Assembly: GCF_000787575.1 (NCBI RefSeq)
Contig: NW_012236493.1
Span: 124,001 to 188,000 of the forward strand
Length of the DNA stretch: 64,000 bases
Reading direction: 5' to 3'
Source of the DNA: Acytostelium subglobosum LB1
Taxonomy: Eukaryota; Evosea; Eumycetozoa; Acytosteliales; Acytosteliaceae
Position numbers and translations under genes: made by a program. Shown here piece after piece: positions 33,342 through 45,600 of the stretch. The notes under the pieces were generated by a model. It was given only the letters and a program-made list of their open reading frames with translations. It did not search any database and was not told the DNA's origin. Every line of letters starts with the position of its first letter. Position 1 is the stretch's first letter.

Positions 33342-34277
33342 ACATGGCCGCCCAGCCCACCCCCCTTTCTCTCCCTTTCATTAACTCACTTATTAGTTGG
33401 CCTTATGCTGGCGTGGCGGGGATTGATTGAATGATTGATTAATTGATTGTTTGGCAATAGATTCGGCGAGGTTTGTTGTTCAAACCTTGTCAGATGCTGA
33501 TCGTGCCATTTTTGGGCTACGGGTTCAAACGTGATTGGTCAGAGGGGTTGTTTTGATCATGGGTTGTTTGGGGGTGATTGGAGAGTGGGGCGGAATCAGA
33601 GATTAGTGTTTGGTCAATCCATTCACTCACACATTCATACACATAAACACACACTCACAATTATATATATATAAAGAGATACACGAAATTGTACATTTTA
33701 CAACATACACACACACTATACACTCAATCAATCTTTAATATATATATATCTGGAGACCAGGTTCATTGTCAATCAACAACACACATACATTCAATCACAC
33801 CCACTCAATCAATCAACACACACTCACGCTCTCTTTACTACCCTTACCTGTTATATACTTATAACCCACATTCATCCAATCCAATCCCAACCCATACACT
33901 TTACCTCGAGGTCATCTATCATCCAGACCGACTGACTGACTGACTGACTGACTGATTGACATACTTATAGACTGACTGACTGCCTGCTGCAATTCAAGTC
34001 AACAACTCTCACTTCACTCAATCAATCATTCATACTATCAATCAATCAATAACTCACCATTATAATAATAAGTTAAGTTAAGTTAATAATAATAACAACC
34101 GAATTGAAGAGAGAATATCTCAATCTCATAGTCACTCGAGTGTACAGTCAAGGCCTGATTGATCACACAACAATCGCACCTCCCCCCAACAACAACAACA
34201 ACTACAACAACAGTCATACGCACAATATCCCCATTAACAACATTAACAATAGTTATAACAATAGTAACAACAACAAC
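33342..34277. other. Intergenic region with simple repeats
   Basis: About 940 bp. It starts with a C/G-rich 3' UTR-like block (33345-33600). It continues with CACA/CAAT/TATATA runs, a perfect GACT tetranucleotide run at about 33928-33956, and an AAC-rich stretch (34180-34275) that is open in the frame of the next gene but contains no ATG in that frame. No separate gene seen. Confidence 0.6.
33928..33960. repeat. (GACT)n microsatellite
   Basis: About seven near-perfect GACT units followed by a degenerate GATTGAC. A further short GACTGACTGACTGC run follows at about 33971. Simple sequence only. Confidence 0.85.
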
Positions 34278-35852
34278 ATGATCAAATCAAGAATACTAAA
34301 TTGTATAAAGAGTGGAGGCAATGAGTTGGAGTTGAGCCAACTCAAGTTGAACAAGTTCCCGCCAGAGTTGAAGAAGCCTTTGTCAAAGTCACAACAGATG
34401 GTCATAAAGTCATTGGACTGCAGTGCGAATCAGCTTAATGATCTGCGATGGGACCTGTCGTCAGACTTTGACCAACTCGAATCACTCAATGTGGCCAGCA
34501 ATCCATTGTCCTCAGTGCTGATGATCGGACTGCCTGGCGCAGGCTGGCTGCGCGCACTCTCACAGATCAACCTGTCCAAGTGTCGATTGACACGTCTTGG
34601 CGCACTCGATCTCCAACAGATGCCATGTCTGCGTCGCATCAATCTGTCCAGCAATGACATTGTCGAGATCAACGATCAGGCCTTCAACGGACTCGCGCAG
34701 CTCGAGGACTTGGACCTCAGCTTCAACCAGTCGCTTCTATCGCTGCCCTCCTCACTGTTCCATCACTGCGCGCAGAGCCTGTCAGTGCTCAACATGGCCG
34801 GATGTCAGTTGCAGAGCATGGCCAACATCGTCGTATTTGAGAAGCTTGGCGATCTGAACCTGTCGGGCAACTCGATCGATGAGATGCCCGAGTCGATTGG
34901 ACGTCTCTCGCGACTGCACACACTGCACCTGGGCAACAACAAGATCAAGCACGTGCCACTATCGATCGGACACTGCTCGGCACTCAGGAGCATCGTCCTC
35001 ACTGGCAATCCAATCGAAGACTACGAGACACTTGGAGCAATGACCGTTGGCAACGATAAGCTTGTGGCGTTCCTCATACAGCGCGCAGGCGGCGCCATTG
35101 GCCAGTCGCACAACAGCACATCACTCGAATATGGCGGCGCCAAGCACAGTCGCTCAACATCGCCACAGAACGTTGCGGTCGGAGGCTACATGGGCTCGGC
35201 CAACTCGTCGTCCTCTTCACCAGCCATCAACATCACGACCTCATCATCACCTCTGCCGATCACCCCACCACACTCCTCGTCGCCGTCTCCCTTCTCCCTC
35301 TCGCTGTCACAGTCGCCTGCACGACCTGGCATCGCCGCGTCATCGATGGCACCAGCGTCACCACATCTAACCGAGCTGGACGTGGCCAAAGAGAAGATAT
35401 ACGTGCTGATACGCTATGACCTCAAGGCCAACATCACGGCCATGTACGACAAGATCAACAAGGCGCCAAACATCGACGAGATGGTGCAGCTGGGCAAGAT
35501 CGTGCGCACGACACAGGCCGACTCGGAGCGACTGGCCGCGCTGCTCTCCTACAAGAAGTTCCACTTCACGATGACGGTGAGCACGGCGTCGCTCGTCACG
35601 ACCAATCCGCAGACACCCGACGAGAAGTTTATATATCTCAAGCAGTTGCTCAAGTCCAAGATCGAGATGATACTCGTCTACTCTCGATCCATTATTGATC
35701 ATCTGGAAATCTGTAACAATATTAACGAAATCAACAACATACTGGAAATAATTCAATCCCTCACCAATAAGTATTCATGTCAAGTTCCTACTACCATTAC
35801 TCCTTCTACCACTCCTGCTACTACTACTCAGCTGTTGCAACAACATGTTTAA
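34278..35852 (+). CDS. Leucine-rich repeat protein with Ser/Pro-rich linker and helical C-terminus
   Basis: About 524 residues from the first in-frame ATG (34278); the open frame extends upstream to 34104 but only through Asn-rich codons with no ATG. LRRs cover about residues 35-260 (for example LESLNVASNPL, LRRINLSSNDIVEI, LGDLNLSGNSIDEMPESI). A Ser/Pro-rich linker runs about 285-370. A C-terminal helical segment of about 150 residues (VAKEKIYVLIRYDLKANI onward) has no family I recognise; the last residues are a Thr/Gln-rich tail. Probably an intracellular scaffold or regulator, since no signal peptide or TM segment is seen. Confidence 0.78.
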   Translation: MIKSRILNCIKSGGNELELSQLKLNKFPPELKKPLSKSQQMVIKSLDCSANQLNDLRWDLSSDFDQLESLNVASNPLSSVLMIGLPGAGWLRALSQINLSKCRLTRLGALDLQQMPCLRRINLSSNDIVEINDQAFNGLAQLEDLDLSFNQSLLSLPSSLFHHCAQSLSVLNMAGCQLQSMANIVVFEKLGDLNLSGNSIDEMPESIGRLSRLHTLHLGNNKIKHVPLSIGHCSALRSIVLTGNPIEDYETLGAMTVGNDKLVAFLIQRAGGAIGQSHNSTSLEYGGAKHSRSTSPQNVAVGGYMGSANSSSSSPAINITTSSSPLPITPPHSSSPSPFSLSLSQSPARPGIAASSMAPASPHLTELDVAKEKIYVLIRYDLKANITAMYDKINKAPNIDEMVQLGKIVRTTQADSERLAALLSYKKFHFTMTVSTASLVTTNPQTPDEKFIYLKQLLKSKIEMILVYSRSIIDHLEICNNINEINNILEIIQSLTNKYSCQVPTTITPSTTPATTTQLLQQHV

Positions 35853-36098
35853 TATAATAATAATAAATAATTAATTGCCAGTCTTGTATCCCATTGAATC
35901 CCTTTTATCCATCTTTGAATGAAAGCAAACACACCACTTTGCATGAATCAATCACAATTCAATTCCAATCACTCACTCAAACATTGAATGAATGAATGAA
36001 TGAAGGATAGATAACTAGGATCAACAACAACAACAACAACAACGTTATGGAATACTAATATAAGGATAGCAGTGCACTTAACATAAGTACTCAGAGAC

Positions 36099-37535
36099 AT
36101 GGCAAACGAAGAGAATCATCATAATAATATAGTCGACAACATTAATAGTAATAGTAATAGTAATAATAGTAATAGTAGTAGTAGTAGTAGTAACAATAGT
36201 AATAGCACCAATGGCAACACATTATATCAACCAAAGAGTATACTGATCACAGGTGGTGCAGGATTTATGTATGTTTAATCATTGATCGTATGATTGAATG
36301 AATGATGAACTGACGATTGATCATTACAGAGGATCACATCTAGCTGTACATCTATCACGATTGTATAGCACATATCACCTAGTCGTGCTGGATAAGCTCG
36401 ACTACTGTTCAAACATACGTAATCTGAGTCAGGTCTCAAGTCACAAGTTCTACAGAGTAAGCTGCACTAGTTGACTCAAACATGATTGATTGATTGATTG
36501 ACACAAATGTTGTTCCAACATAACAGGGAAACATATTGGACGCTGCATTATTAGATCGTATATTCACATCAGAGGCCATCGACACTGTTATACACCTGGC
36601 CGCTCATACTCATGTTGGTAAGGAGATCATCACATCATTGTTGACACAATCTTTGGTCTTGCACAGTGCTGACACTACATCCCTTCAATCATTCAATCAA
36701 AGACAACTCATTTCACAACTCAATCATATTCACTGAGAACAATGTACTGGGGACGCACTATCTGTTGGAGTGCGCTCGAAGACATTCTATTCAACGCTTC
36801 ATCTATGTGAGCACGGACGAGGTATATGGCTCACCTGAACATCAACTTCGCAAGGGTTCAGTGGAGAACAAGAGCATGCTGTTGCCAACCAATCCCTATG
36901 CAGCGAGCAAGGCGGCAGCCGAGCATCTAGTTCAATCATACTACAAATCATTTAACCTCCCATCAATCATCACCCGTGGCAACAACGTCTACGGGCCGCA
37001 TCAATACCCTGAGAAGATCATTCCAAAGTTCATCAACCTTCTGTTAGCCGGTGAACAATGGTAAGTCCATGCCAATTACAAATGGATGCATGTGATCACA
37101 CTGACTGACTCATCGCCAATCATGGATAGTACAATACACGGTAATGGACAGAACATGCGAAGCTTCTTACATGTGGACGACGTAGTTAGAGCATTCGATG
37201 TGGTACTGCACAAGGGAAGGGTGGGCGAGACGTACAACATTGGCACAGAGTTTGAGATATCCAACATCGACGTGGCCAAGACTCTGGTCGAGCTGATCAC
37301 TGCTGGCGACACATCCCAACAACAACTACACAAATACTTGTCGTTTGTGCCCGACCGTCCATTCAACGATCAGAGCTACTTCCTCAACAGCAACAAGGTC
37401 AGACAGCTGGGGTGGTGTCAGCAGGTGGCCTGGCGCGAAGGTCTTCAGCGAACAGTCCAGTGGTACAAAGACAACGAGCACTATTGGGATCAAGCCAGCG
37501 ATGACAACGACAGAGAATCGCAACAACGAGTTTGA
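36099..37535 (+). CDS. tgds: dTDP-glucose 4,6-dehydratase-like SDR enzyme
   Basis: Five exons: 36099-36268, 36330-36456, 36527-36617, 36703-37060, 37130-37535, giving about 383 residues. Exon 1 encodes a Ser/Asn tract and the Rossmann motif GGAGFI, which is split by intron 1 and completed as IGSHLAVHL. Then come HLAAHTHVDNSF (joined over intron 3), FTENNVLGTHYLLE, YVSTDEVYGS and the catalytic NPYAASKAAAEH (Tyr-x3-Lys), followed by ITRGNNVYGPHQYPEK. The family converts dTDP-glucose to the 4-keto-6-deoxy sugar with bound NAD; the eukaryotic TGDS substrate is less settled. The intron 3 acceptor (AAAG before ACAACTCA) is chosen because it alone restores the conserved VDNSF block. Confidence 0.9.
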
Positions 37536-37698
37536 CGATCATCGTACATGTATATATTACAAGTGAAGTGCTCGCGACAATAATGTTCAGTTAAGTAAAG
37601 TCATTGAACATCACATGTGATGCCCATCGCCAAACATTGATGATATTGCTGCTGGATGATGGATGATGATGTATGATGATTGCTACTGCTGTTACTGT

Positions 37699-38205
37699 TT
37701 ATTCCTCTGGCTCCTCATCGCTGTCATAGTCCTTGTCGTACTTCTCATCGTCCTCATCATCGTCATCATCGTCAAAGCCCTCGACGATGGGCTCCAACTC
37801 TGCTTTGATCTGTGGATCCTTGGCCAGGTCGGTGGGCCTCTCGCCATCTCTGTTTCTGATATCTACATTGGCCTTGCCGAGGTTGACCAGCACCTTGATG
37901 CAAGGCAGACGTGCACGTCCGGCGGCTTTGTGGAGTGGGGTGTCGCCCACCTTGTTCTGACAGTTGACGTTGGCGCCCACCTTGATGAGGATCTCAATGA
38001 CGTCGGCGTGGCCGGCTGTGGCGGCGTAGTGCAGCGCCGTGTTGCCCAGATGGTCGGGTGTGTCCAGTGGCACTGACTTCAACTTGACCAGCTGTGCAAT
38101 ATCTTCGCAGTTGCCACTTCTGGCACTTGAGAACCAGGCATCGGTGAATGACATGCCAGAGTCATTGGCATCGTTGCCATTGTTATTGTTTGTATCAGAC
38201 ATCAT
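37699..38205 (-). CDS. Small ankyrin-repeat protein with acidic tail
   Basis: Single-exon gene of 168 residues. After an Asn/Asp-rich start, a helix (SFTDAWFSSARSGNCEDIAQL) leads into about three ankyrin repeats (residues about 50-135: NTALHYAATAGHADVIEILI, DTPLHKAAGRARLPCIKVLV, GERPTDLAKD). The last ~30 residues are nearly all Asp/Glu/Lys. No signal or membrane segment, so it is a soluble cytosolic or nuclear binding module. Specific partner unknown. It faces the tgds gene tail-to-tail across 163 bp. Confidence 0.82.
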   Translation of the reverse strand: MMSDTNNNNGNDANDSGMSFTDAWFSSARSGNCEDIAQLVKLKSVPLDTPDHLGNTALHYAATAGHADVIEILIKVGANVNCQNKVGDTPLHKAAGRARLPCIKVLVNLGKANVDIRNRDGERPTDLAKDPQIKAELEPIVEGFDDDDDDEDDEKYDKDYDSDEEPEE

Positions 38206-39662
38206 GTGTATATGTATGTCTTTATATATATAAATATGTGTTTGATTGATTTAATGAATGAATGAATGAATTGAGTGAAGTGTTATTGATTGATTTTTGT
38301 TGTGTGATCAGAGTGAAGTTTGTCCAAAGGTCGTAATCAAAATGTTTGAATCAAATTAATTTTGCATCCTTTTTATGTGAATTTGATTGATTCTTCAAAG
38401 GGTCTATTCAAACCCATTTAATACTGTCTAGTTATTACTTGTTCCAAACAGATAACGATGAATACAAATACATAAATTAAGTTTGAAAGTATGAAGGAAG
38501 AAGTGTTTGGTCGACCCACAAACATAAAACAACACAATCAAACATTAGGATGAAGTTAACTATGTGAACCAAACATTGAAGTCTGGATGCCTCCAAGTGA
38601 CATTCATACTAACAAACTTATTAATTGAATAATAGAGATTACCGCCTTATTATCACTTTGTGGTGGAAACGATCACAGTAATAAGAAGGCCTTCGATATT
38701 ATAATATAGGTCCTTATTTGCCTTGGGGACCACCACTAACCTATCACATAATCAGGTGATCACACACATTGATCAATGTGGTGTGTTTGAGTGTGTGTGG
38801 ATATAATTAGCAAGGTGTGGGTCCAAACAAGGTGTGTAGTTACCACACACACATAGACACAATCAATCGATTATTGATTGGTCACATGATGTTGTCGGTT
38901 TGGTTTCCAAGCTCATCGAGTAAGTGTGGTGTGTTTAATTGATATAATCAATCAAATGATGTTGATTTATAGTGGATGATGGTGATGGCACATGATGCGT
39001 GACCATTGGATTGGATTGGCTTGGCTCTGAATGATGTTCAGGTGATTACCTCCTCAATCTTAGTAACACACATTACAATGTAGTGTAGTAGTACTACCTA
39101 CCTTCACCAACACTAACATCAAGAATCAACATCAACATCAATCAATCAATCCTTATCGACCCACCCGACACACATACACACATTAGTGGATTGTAAGTAA
39201 TAATGATGATTATTATTATTATTATTATTATTATTCAATATTATTTGGATGTGTAATATTACCAATTTAACTTTATACACCATTGGTATGGTCCATCATC
39301 AAACTTAAATAACAACCACATATATTCTCACTTCCACCATCATCGCCATCTACATCATCCATCCATCCATCAATCCATCCAATTCATTAAGTCAATATTG
39401 GTTGGACGAACATCTGTTCTGCGTATTTAATATTATTGAGTTGTGTTGTGTTGCGATTGATTGAGTGAGTTGGATATCTGTCAAACACTCACTCTACCCT
39501 ACCTACCTTCTATCTCCACTCTTTGTTCATCATCACATCATACATCCACCATCTTAAGGTTTCGAGACGATACCAATCAATCAATCAATCAACTGACATC
39601 ACATAATATTAATTATTTATTTATTAGTTTGGATTAATTAGTTGGAATACATTATAATAATA
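38206..39662. other. Long intergenic region with structured inverted repeats
   Basis: About 1.45 kb without coding sequence between divergent genes (ankyrin protein, Roco kinase). Notable are a set of competing hairpins at 38644-38736, a perfect 16-bp palindrome at 38765-38780, GTGTGTGG / CCACACAC stretches around 38780-38850, an (ATT)n run at about 39208-39235 and CCAT/CATC runs near 39340-39385. Likely a promoter and 5' UTR of the Roco gene plus perhaps a non-coding RNA. Confidence 0.5.
39208..39236. repeat. (ATT)n microsatellite
   Basis: About nine tandem ATT units in the spacer upstream of the Roco kinase. Simple sequence. Confidence 0.85.
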
Positions 39663-42600
39663 ATGGAAGTTGAAATACCTGGACATCACTCCAACTCTGG
39701 AAACAATAATAATAATATAGTTGGAGTCAATCAAACTCAACGCGACCCAAACACATCAGCAACAGCAACACAGTTTGAATTCAACTTGAATTGTAGACAA
39801 GCTGGCGACAAGAAAATAGATAGCGAACAGGTCGAGGATCGTGGTGTGCGACTTCAACAAAGTCTAGATCTTGACACATATTCCCCATTTGTTGGTGGCA
39901 TCGACAAGAACAAGGATAAGAGCAAGAATAATAGCAAGATCACAGCAGCAGCACAGGATGTAGATGAAGAAGAAGAGATACTTGAGGAGGAAGAGGAAGA
40001 ACTACAGTATGGCGGAGCATCGACTGATGAGGACGATATGATGTTAGAGATGGAGACGGCTACAACAACTAGTAGCTCGATTGATATTAGTATTACAAAG
40101 GTCAGCTATTGTAATCAATTGTTGCATCATCTCGACAGGAACAGCTTCTTGGAGTATGATATCAAACGTATAACTTCATTGATACTCGATGGTAATCTAC
40201 TCGGTGAGATACCGTTGGTCATTAGCGAGTTGGCGCAGCTCGAGACGTTGTCCATGCAGAACAACTACATCCTGCACATCCCCACGTGGCTGCCGCCCGC
40301 GCTGCCCGCGCTGCGCAGCCTCGACCTGGCGCACAACACCATCGACATGATCCCCGACGACCTCGCGCACATGGTCCACCTCGAGCGACTGAACCTCGCG
40401 CACAACATACTCTACCATGTGCCGCCCGACTGCATCCCGCCCAATCTGTTGACGCTCGACCTGTCCAACAACAAGCTGTCAACTATCCGTTTGCCAGCAT
40501 TTGAGAGTCTGTACACGTTGAAGTTGGCCAACAATCGATTGCGATCAATCGATAACCTGCCCTACCACATCTCGACGATCGCGCTCGACAATAACTACTT
40601 GGAGTCGATCGATCACAAGGTGATCATACGCAACCGCTACCTGTCCATGTCGATGCACAACGCCTTCTGTGATCACGCTACCGGACGAATCTACCGATGC
40701 CTGTACACAAAGGAGCCGACGCTGGACCTGTCTGGGCTGGGAATCAAGGCGGTGCCCGAGGCGATCGGCACGCTAACACACCTGACCTCGCTGGACCTGT
40801 CACGCAACATGCTTACCCAACTTCCCAGCGAGCTCGAGCACCTCACCAAGCTGGTGCGACTGGACCTGTCATACAACATCATTCAGACTCTGCCACTCTC
40901 GCTGACTAGCTTCCGCGACCTCGTCTACCTGGGCCTGCACGGCACGCTCGAGTACTTGCAGAACCCTCCGCGCAAGGTAGCCGAGGGTGGCCTGCAAGAG
41001 ATCCTACGCTACTTTGAGGACCTGCTCATGGGCGACTCAATCTCTTATCGCGTCAAGTTGATGTTGGTGGGCCAGGAAAACGTGGGCAAGACATCGCTGC
41101 TCAAGTGTCTCAAGATGAAGAAGAAGAAGACGTCCAAGAATGCCGAGCATCTTGGCAACAATGTGTCCACCGATGGCATCGACATTGAGGAGATCAAGAT
41201 GGCCATCGATGTCACGGCCGTGCCACCAAGCTCGGCCTCGTCCAACAACCTCGCGTCAGAGTCATCATCGACACATCATCAACAGGGACAAAAGAGCACA
41301 AGTAGTATTGGCGGACCCAACACAAGCAGCAGTGAGGTTAGCAACGGGTCGAGCAGCAGCAACAATGTGTCTGGTGCGACAACAACAGCAGGCAGTGATG
41401 GCGTGGGTCTGTCGGCATCACAGCAACAGCAGCAGCATCAGCAACAGCAACAGATACTGGCACAAGCCAACACGAGCAGTGGCAACCTCACCACATCAGT
41501 CCAGAAGGTGTCGATATCCGTCTGGGACTGTGCCGGCCAGGAGTTATATTATACAACACATCAGATGTTCCTGACGGACACGGCACTGTACACTGTCGTA
41601 TGGGATCTCAGTCGGCCAGAGGTCAACAGCAAGGTAGAGTTCTGGCTACACTCCATTCGAAGTAGAGCAGAGGACGCTCCAATCATCCTTGTTGGCACAC
41701 ATCTCGATGAGTTCCTCCAGACGCACACCGAGGGCGAGCTGGACCTCATCATGAACAACGTCTATGCCAAGTATTATAGGAAGTTTAGGCTAAGAGTATG
41801 TACCCTCCGGAACTAATCCAGACACATACACATACTCATTCTCATTTCTCAATCAATCAATCAACCAATCAATCAAACAGGGGTTCTGTGTAATGAGTTG
41901 TACGACACTTTTTGGACTGGACAGATACAAGGAGTTGTTGAAGAAGACGATCAATGACATGCCAACACTGAAACAACGAATACCAGACATCTACGTCAGA
42001 CTGGAACGACTCATCCTCAAGAAGAGGACTCAACTGACTACCCCTGTCCTGACTTGGGCAAAGTATGTCTAATGCATCCCACCCTACCCTTATGATCACC
42101 CTTATTAACTTGAACTTTACTTCATATTAGCTATGTACAGATGGTATTATCTTCATTGGACTTCCATGATGAGATACATATCAAGGTTGCGACAAAGACC
42201 TTGTCATCATTGGGTATCATCTCATACTTTGATGATATTGGACGTGGAAACTCAGACAACTATGTATTCCTGGATCCTCAATGGTTGACCAATGTATTCT
42301 CATCGATCATAACAACCAAGCATAAGTTCATCAAAGATGGTATTCTAAAGAAGAGGTATGTTTGAGATAATCTCAATCACTCACTTGATCAATCAGTCAT
42401 ACTCATTCAATCAATCAATCAAGTGATCTTGTTCAGATTTGGCGATCACCTGATTTCTTGGAGGATGCATCATTCCATGATTTGTTGATTAGCTTGTTGG
42501 AGAGATTCGAATTGATGTTCCCGTTGGAGACTGATATTGCACTCAGCAATAACTACTCATCGACGACAACGACAACAGGTATCAACTCATCGCCAACACC

Positions 42601-45600
42601 AAAGTTGACATCCGATCATCAACAAGGCTCATCATCATCGATTTTGGGATCACCATCGGCAAGCAATCAATCAAGCCCATTGGTTGGAAAGAAGAAGGAT
42701 GGCACTGTAGTATCATCATCACCTAGCGGAGATGCTGGTACAAGAGCCAGCGCCATTGCTTCACCCCTGAACCTCTCACGAAAGTTCACCGACCAGAGCA
42801 ACTCGGCATCGTCACTATCACACCATTTGAAGAATCGAACAGACTCGTCCGACCAGACAACATGCGCATCCTCATCGGTCACCTCACCCAAGCAGCAGGC
42901 ACCTCAGCCACTCAATCGCCATACTAGTTCCGCCAACCTCCTCGCGACGGTGGCCGCCAACAACAATATCTCCAACTCTAACCTTTCAAACTTGGGCAAG
43001 CGATACATCGTCCCCTCGCAACTTCCCGAGAAGAGGCCAGCCTTTGACATACTCTGGCCACCTCGCGACCAATGTCGTATCGAGTTCAATCGTTGGTTCA
43101 AACTAGTTTTCAATCCAGTTGGTCTTTTCAGTCGAGTGCTCATCCATCTGATCATGTCCAAGGAGTTTGTCATGCGCCCATCCCTATACTGGCGCAATGG
43201 CATTGTCGTGGAGGCATCCAGTACTGCCCATGGCGGTTTGTCTGCCCTGGCATTGGTCGAACTGAGCGTAGCGACCAACACCATCATGATATCCGTGCGC
43301 AGCGATCGCAAGGCCAAAGGAATAGCGGCCAAACTTCTCCGTCTGATCGTTGAGATCGTCGAAGGATTGACCTCGAGCTGGTACTCATTGGACGTGTCAC
43401 AGGTGATCCCATGCCCGCACTGCATCCAGAAGGAGTGCAAGGAGCTGACACTGTTCACTCTTCACGAGTGTGAGGTTGCCGCCTCCAACAGCGAGTGGTA
43501 CCTCATGTGTGGACAACGCAAGATCACACTGGATAGCTTTGTACCTGATGTGGCGCTGGTCGACTTCTGGGGCACCGGCTCCAAGAAGTTCCGCTTCGAA
43601 CAAATCAAGTTTGAGCTCGAGAACCGGGTGATCAGTGTAAAGCCAACTGAGAATAACCCAGGTGTCTACCATGCCATGCTCCTCCCCAACACCTTGCAAC
43701 ACGGTAAACAATCACTCAAGTCATCGGTGGCCGGTGGTGATTCCCATCCCTCAATCGACTTCCCCATCATCAACAAGCTGGCGGTGGTCGAGCCTGCCAC
43801 GACCATGTCCACAGCCGCACAGAGCGAGGCCCAAGATGCAGCAGCCTCCTTGGACACAGTTCAAGTGCACTTCAATCAGATGCAACAGCAATTGATTGTA
43901 AGTGGATCTATTGAGCGTGGAGCAATTATCAATCGAGAGATAGTCGTTCCCAAGCTCATTGGCAAGGGCGCCAGTGGCAAGATATACCGCGCCGACATCA
44001 ATGGTTTGACGGTGGCCGTCAAGCAGCTCGACAGCTTTGGAGAAGATGCACCGAGGATCTTCTCCGAGTTCAGGAAGGAGATACATGTAATGAGTGACCT
44101 CAAGCACAAGAATGTCGTCAACTTGCTTGGATTCACAACGCAGCCATTCACAATGGTTATGGAGTACATCGATGCGGGAGATCTCTACCGGTTCCTTCAC
44201 AGCCCACAGGGTGACATACTCGATGACAACTGGCCACTACGCATTGGTTTGGCATTAGACATTGCCAGGGGCATGAACTTCTTGCACTCAGTCACACCTC
44301 CTTTGCTCCATCGTGACCTCAAGTCGCCCAACATCTTGCTCACCCGCAGGGACGGCAAGCTCCGCGCCAAGGTCGGCGACTTTGGACTGAGCTCAAGGAT
44401 GTTCATTCAGGCGCTCAAGCACAAGTTGAGGAACTTCCCCGTCGGTAACATCACATGGGTCGCACCAGAGATTCTTCGCGAAGAGGAGTACACTGTCAAG
44501 TCAGATGTATACGCCTTTGGTCTGATCATGCACGAGCTGATGACGCGCCAACATCCATTCAAGGACTACAACTTCACAATGGTTTCGTTACTAGAGGCCG
44601 AGATCAAGAAGGGAGTGCGACCTTCAGTTGCACAATCATTCACGCAATCATTCATTGGTCATGACTACTGCGCTTTGATGCGTGATTGTTGGGACGGTCA
44701 GCCCGAGCGACGTCCATCATTCGGCAAGATCTGCAGCCGTCTCACCCAGATGCTCCAACGAGAGAACCAGGCCACCGCCGAAGTCCTGTCACCAACCTCA
44801 GATCAGACCTCACTAGAAGGTTCCCCTGCCTCCTTGTCCATGTCGGCCAAGCTTGCAGGTAAAGACACAGCGGCAGGTTTGCTGGCGGGCCAGAACACAG
44901 CCTTCCCCAGGCTCTCTATATCCGTCGATCACAACAACATTGGCCAACAGATGTCAGCTTGTGGACAACTCCAGATGACCATGAGAGTGCAACCACTGGA
45001 CCTCAAGGTCACCTCACTTCTCTGGGAGAACAAGAGAGTGTGGGGCGCCACCAACCAGGGAACCATCATCATATGGAATGCTGAGAATGGTCGAAAGATA
45101 TTGCATGAAACCAGCATGCACACAAGTCCAATACACACGATGCTACAGGTGGACGATGAGAACATATGGACTGCAGGCGAAGACGGATTCATCAAGATAT
45201 GGAACGCCTGGCGACTAAATTGCGATGACAACTTCACTCAATTCAAGGCGGACCATCTCAACAAGAAGTCCCGCGGAGGTACCACATTTAGCCGCAAAGG
45301 TTATGCTCAGCGCTGGTTTGTTCTTGACCGCAGAACAAGACTCTGTCATACTCCAAGAAGCAGAGCTCCAAGCCCAAATGCACATTTATGCTGCACGGCG
45401 CCACACTTGAGGAGTCTGGAGGCCCTGAGCTAAAGGTTGCAATCCAGTTCACACAGCCCGAGAAGCGCAAGCTGGAGATTGAGTTCAAGAACGAGGGCGA
45501 GATGGAGCAGTGGGTGGATGCCCTGGCACGCATCGTCAACCAGAACGTTCCCGTCAATCTGATCCCTCTGAGCTATGACTGCATCATCAAGAGCTGGTCT

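Noticed and set aside
33342-33600. Possible tRNA-like GGTTCAAA sequence in the ThrRS 3' flank
   Set aside because: GGGTTCAAAC at about 33520 lacks the acceptor and anticodon arms at proper spacing.
34104-34277. N-terminal extension of the LRR protein
   Set aside because: The frame is open but begins without ATG and is Asn-repeat; the ATG at 34278 starts the ordered sequence.
42356-42423. An alternative acceptor at 42439 in the Roco gene (after GTTCAG)
   Set aside because: It would delete the conserved SDLVQ segment at the end of the COR region; the acceptor at 42423 restores it in frame.
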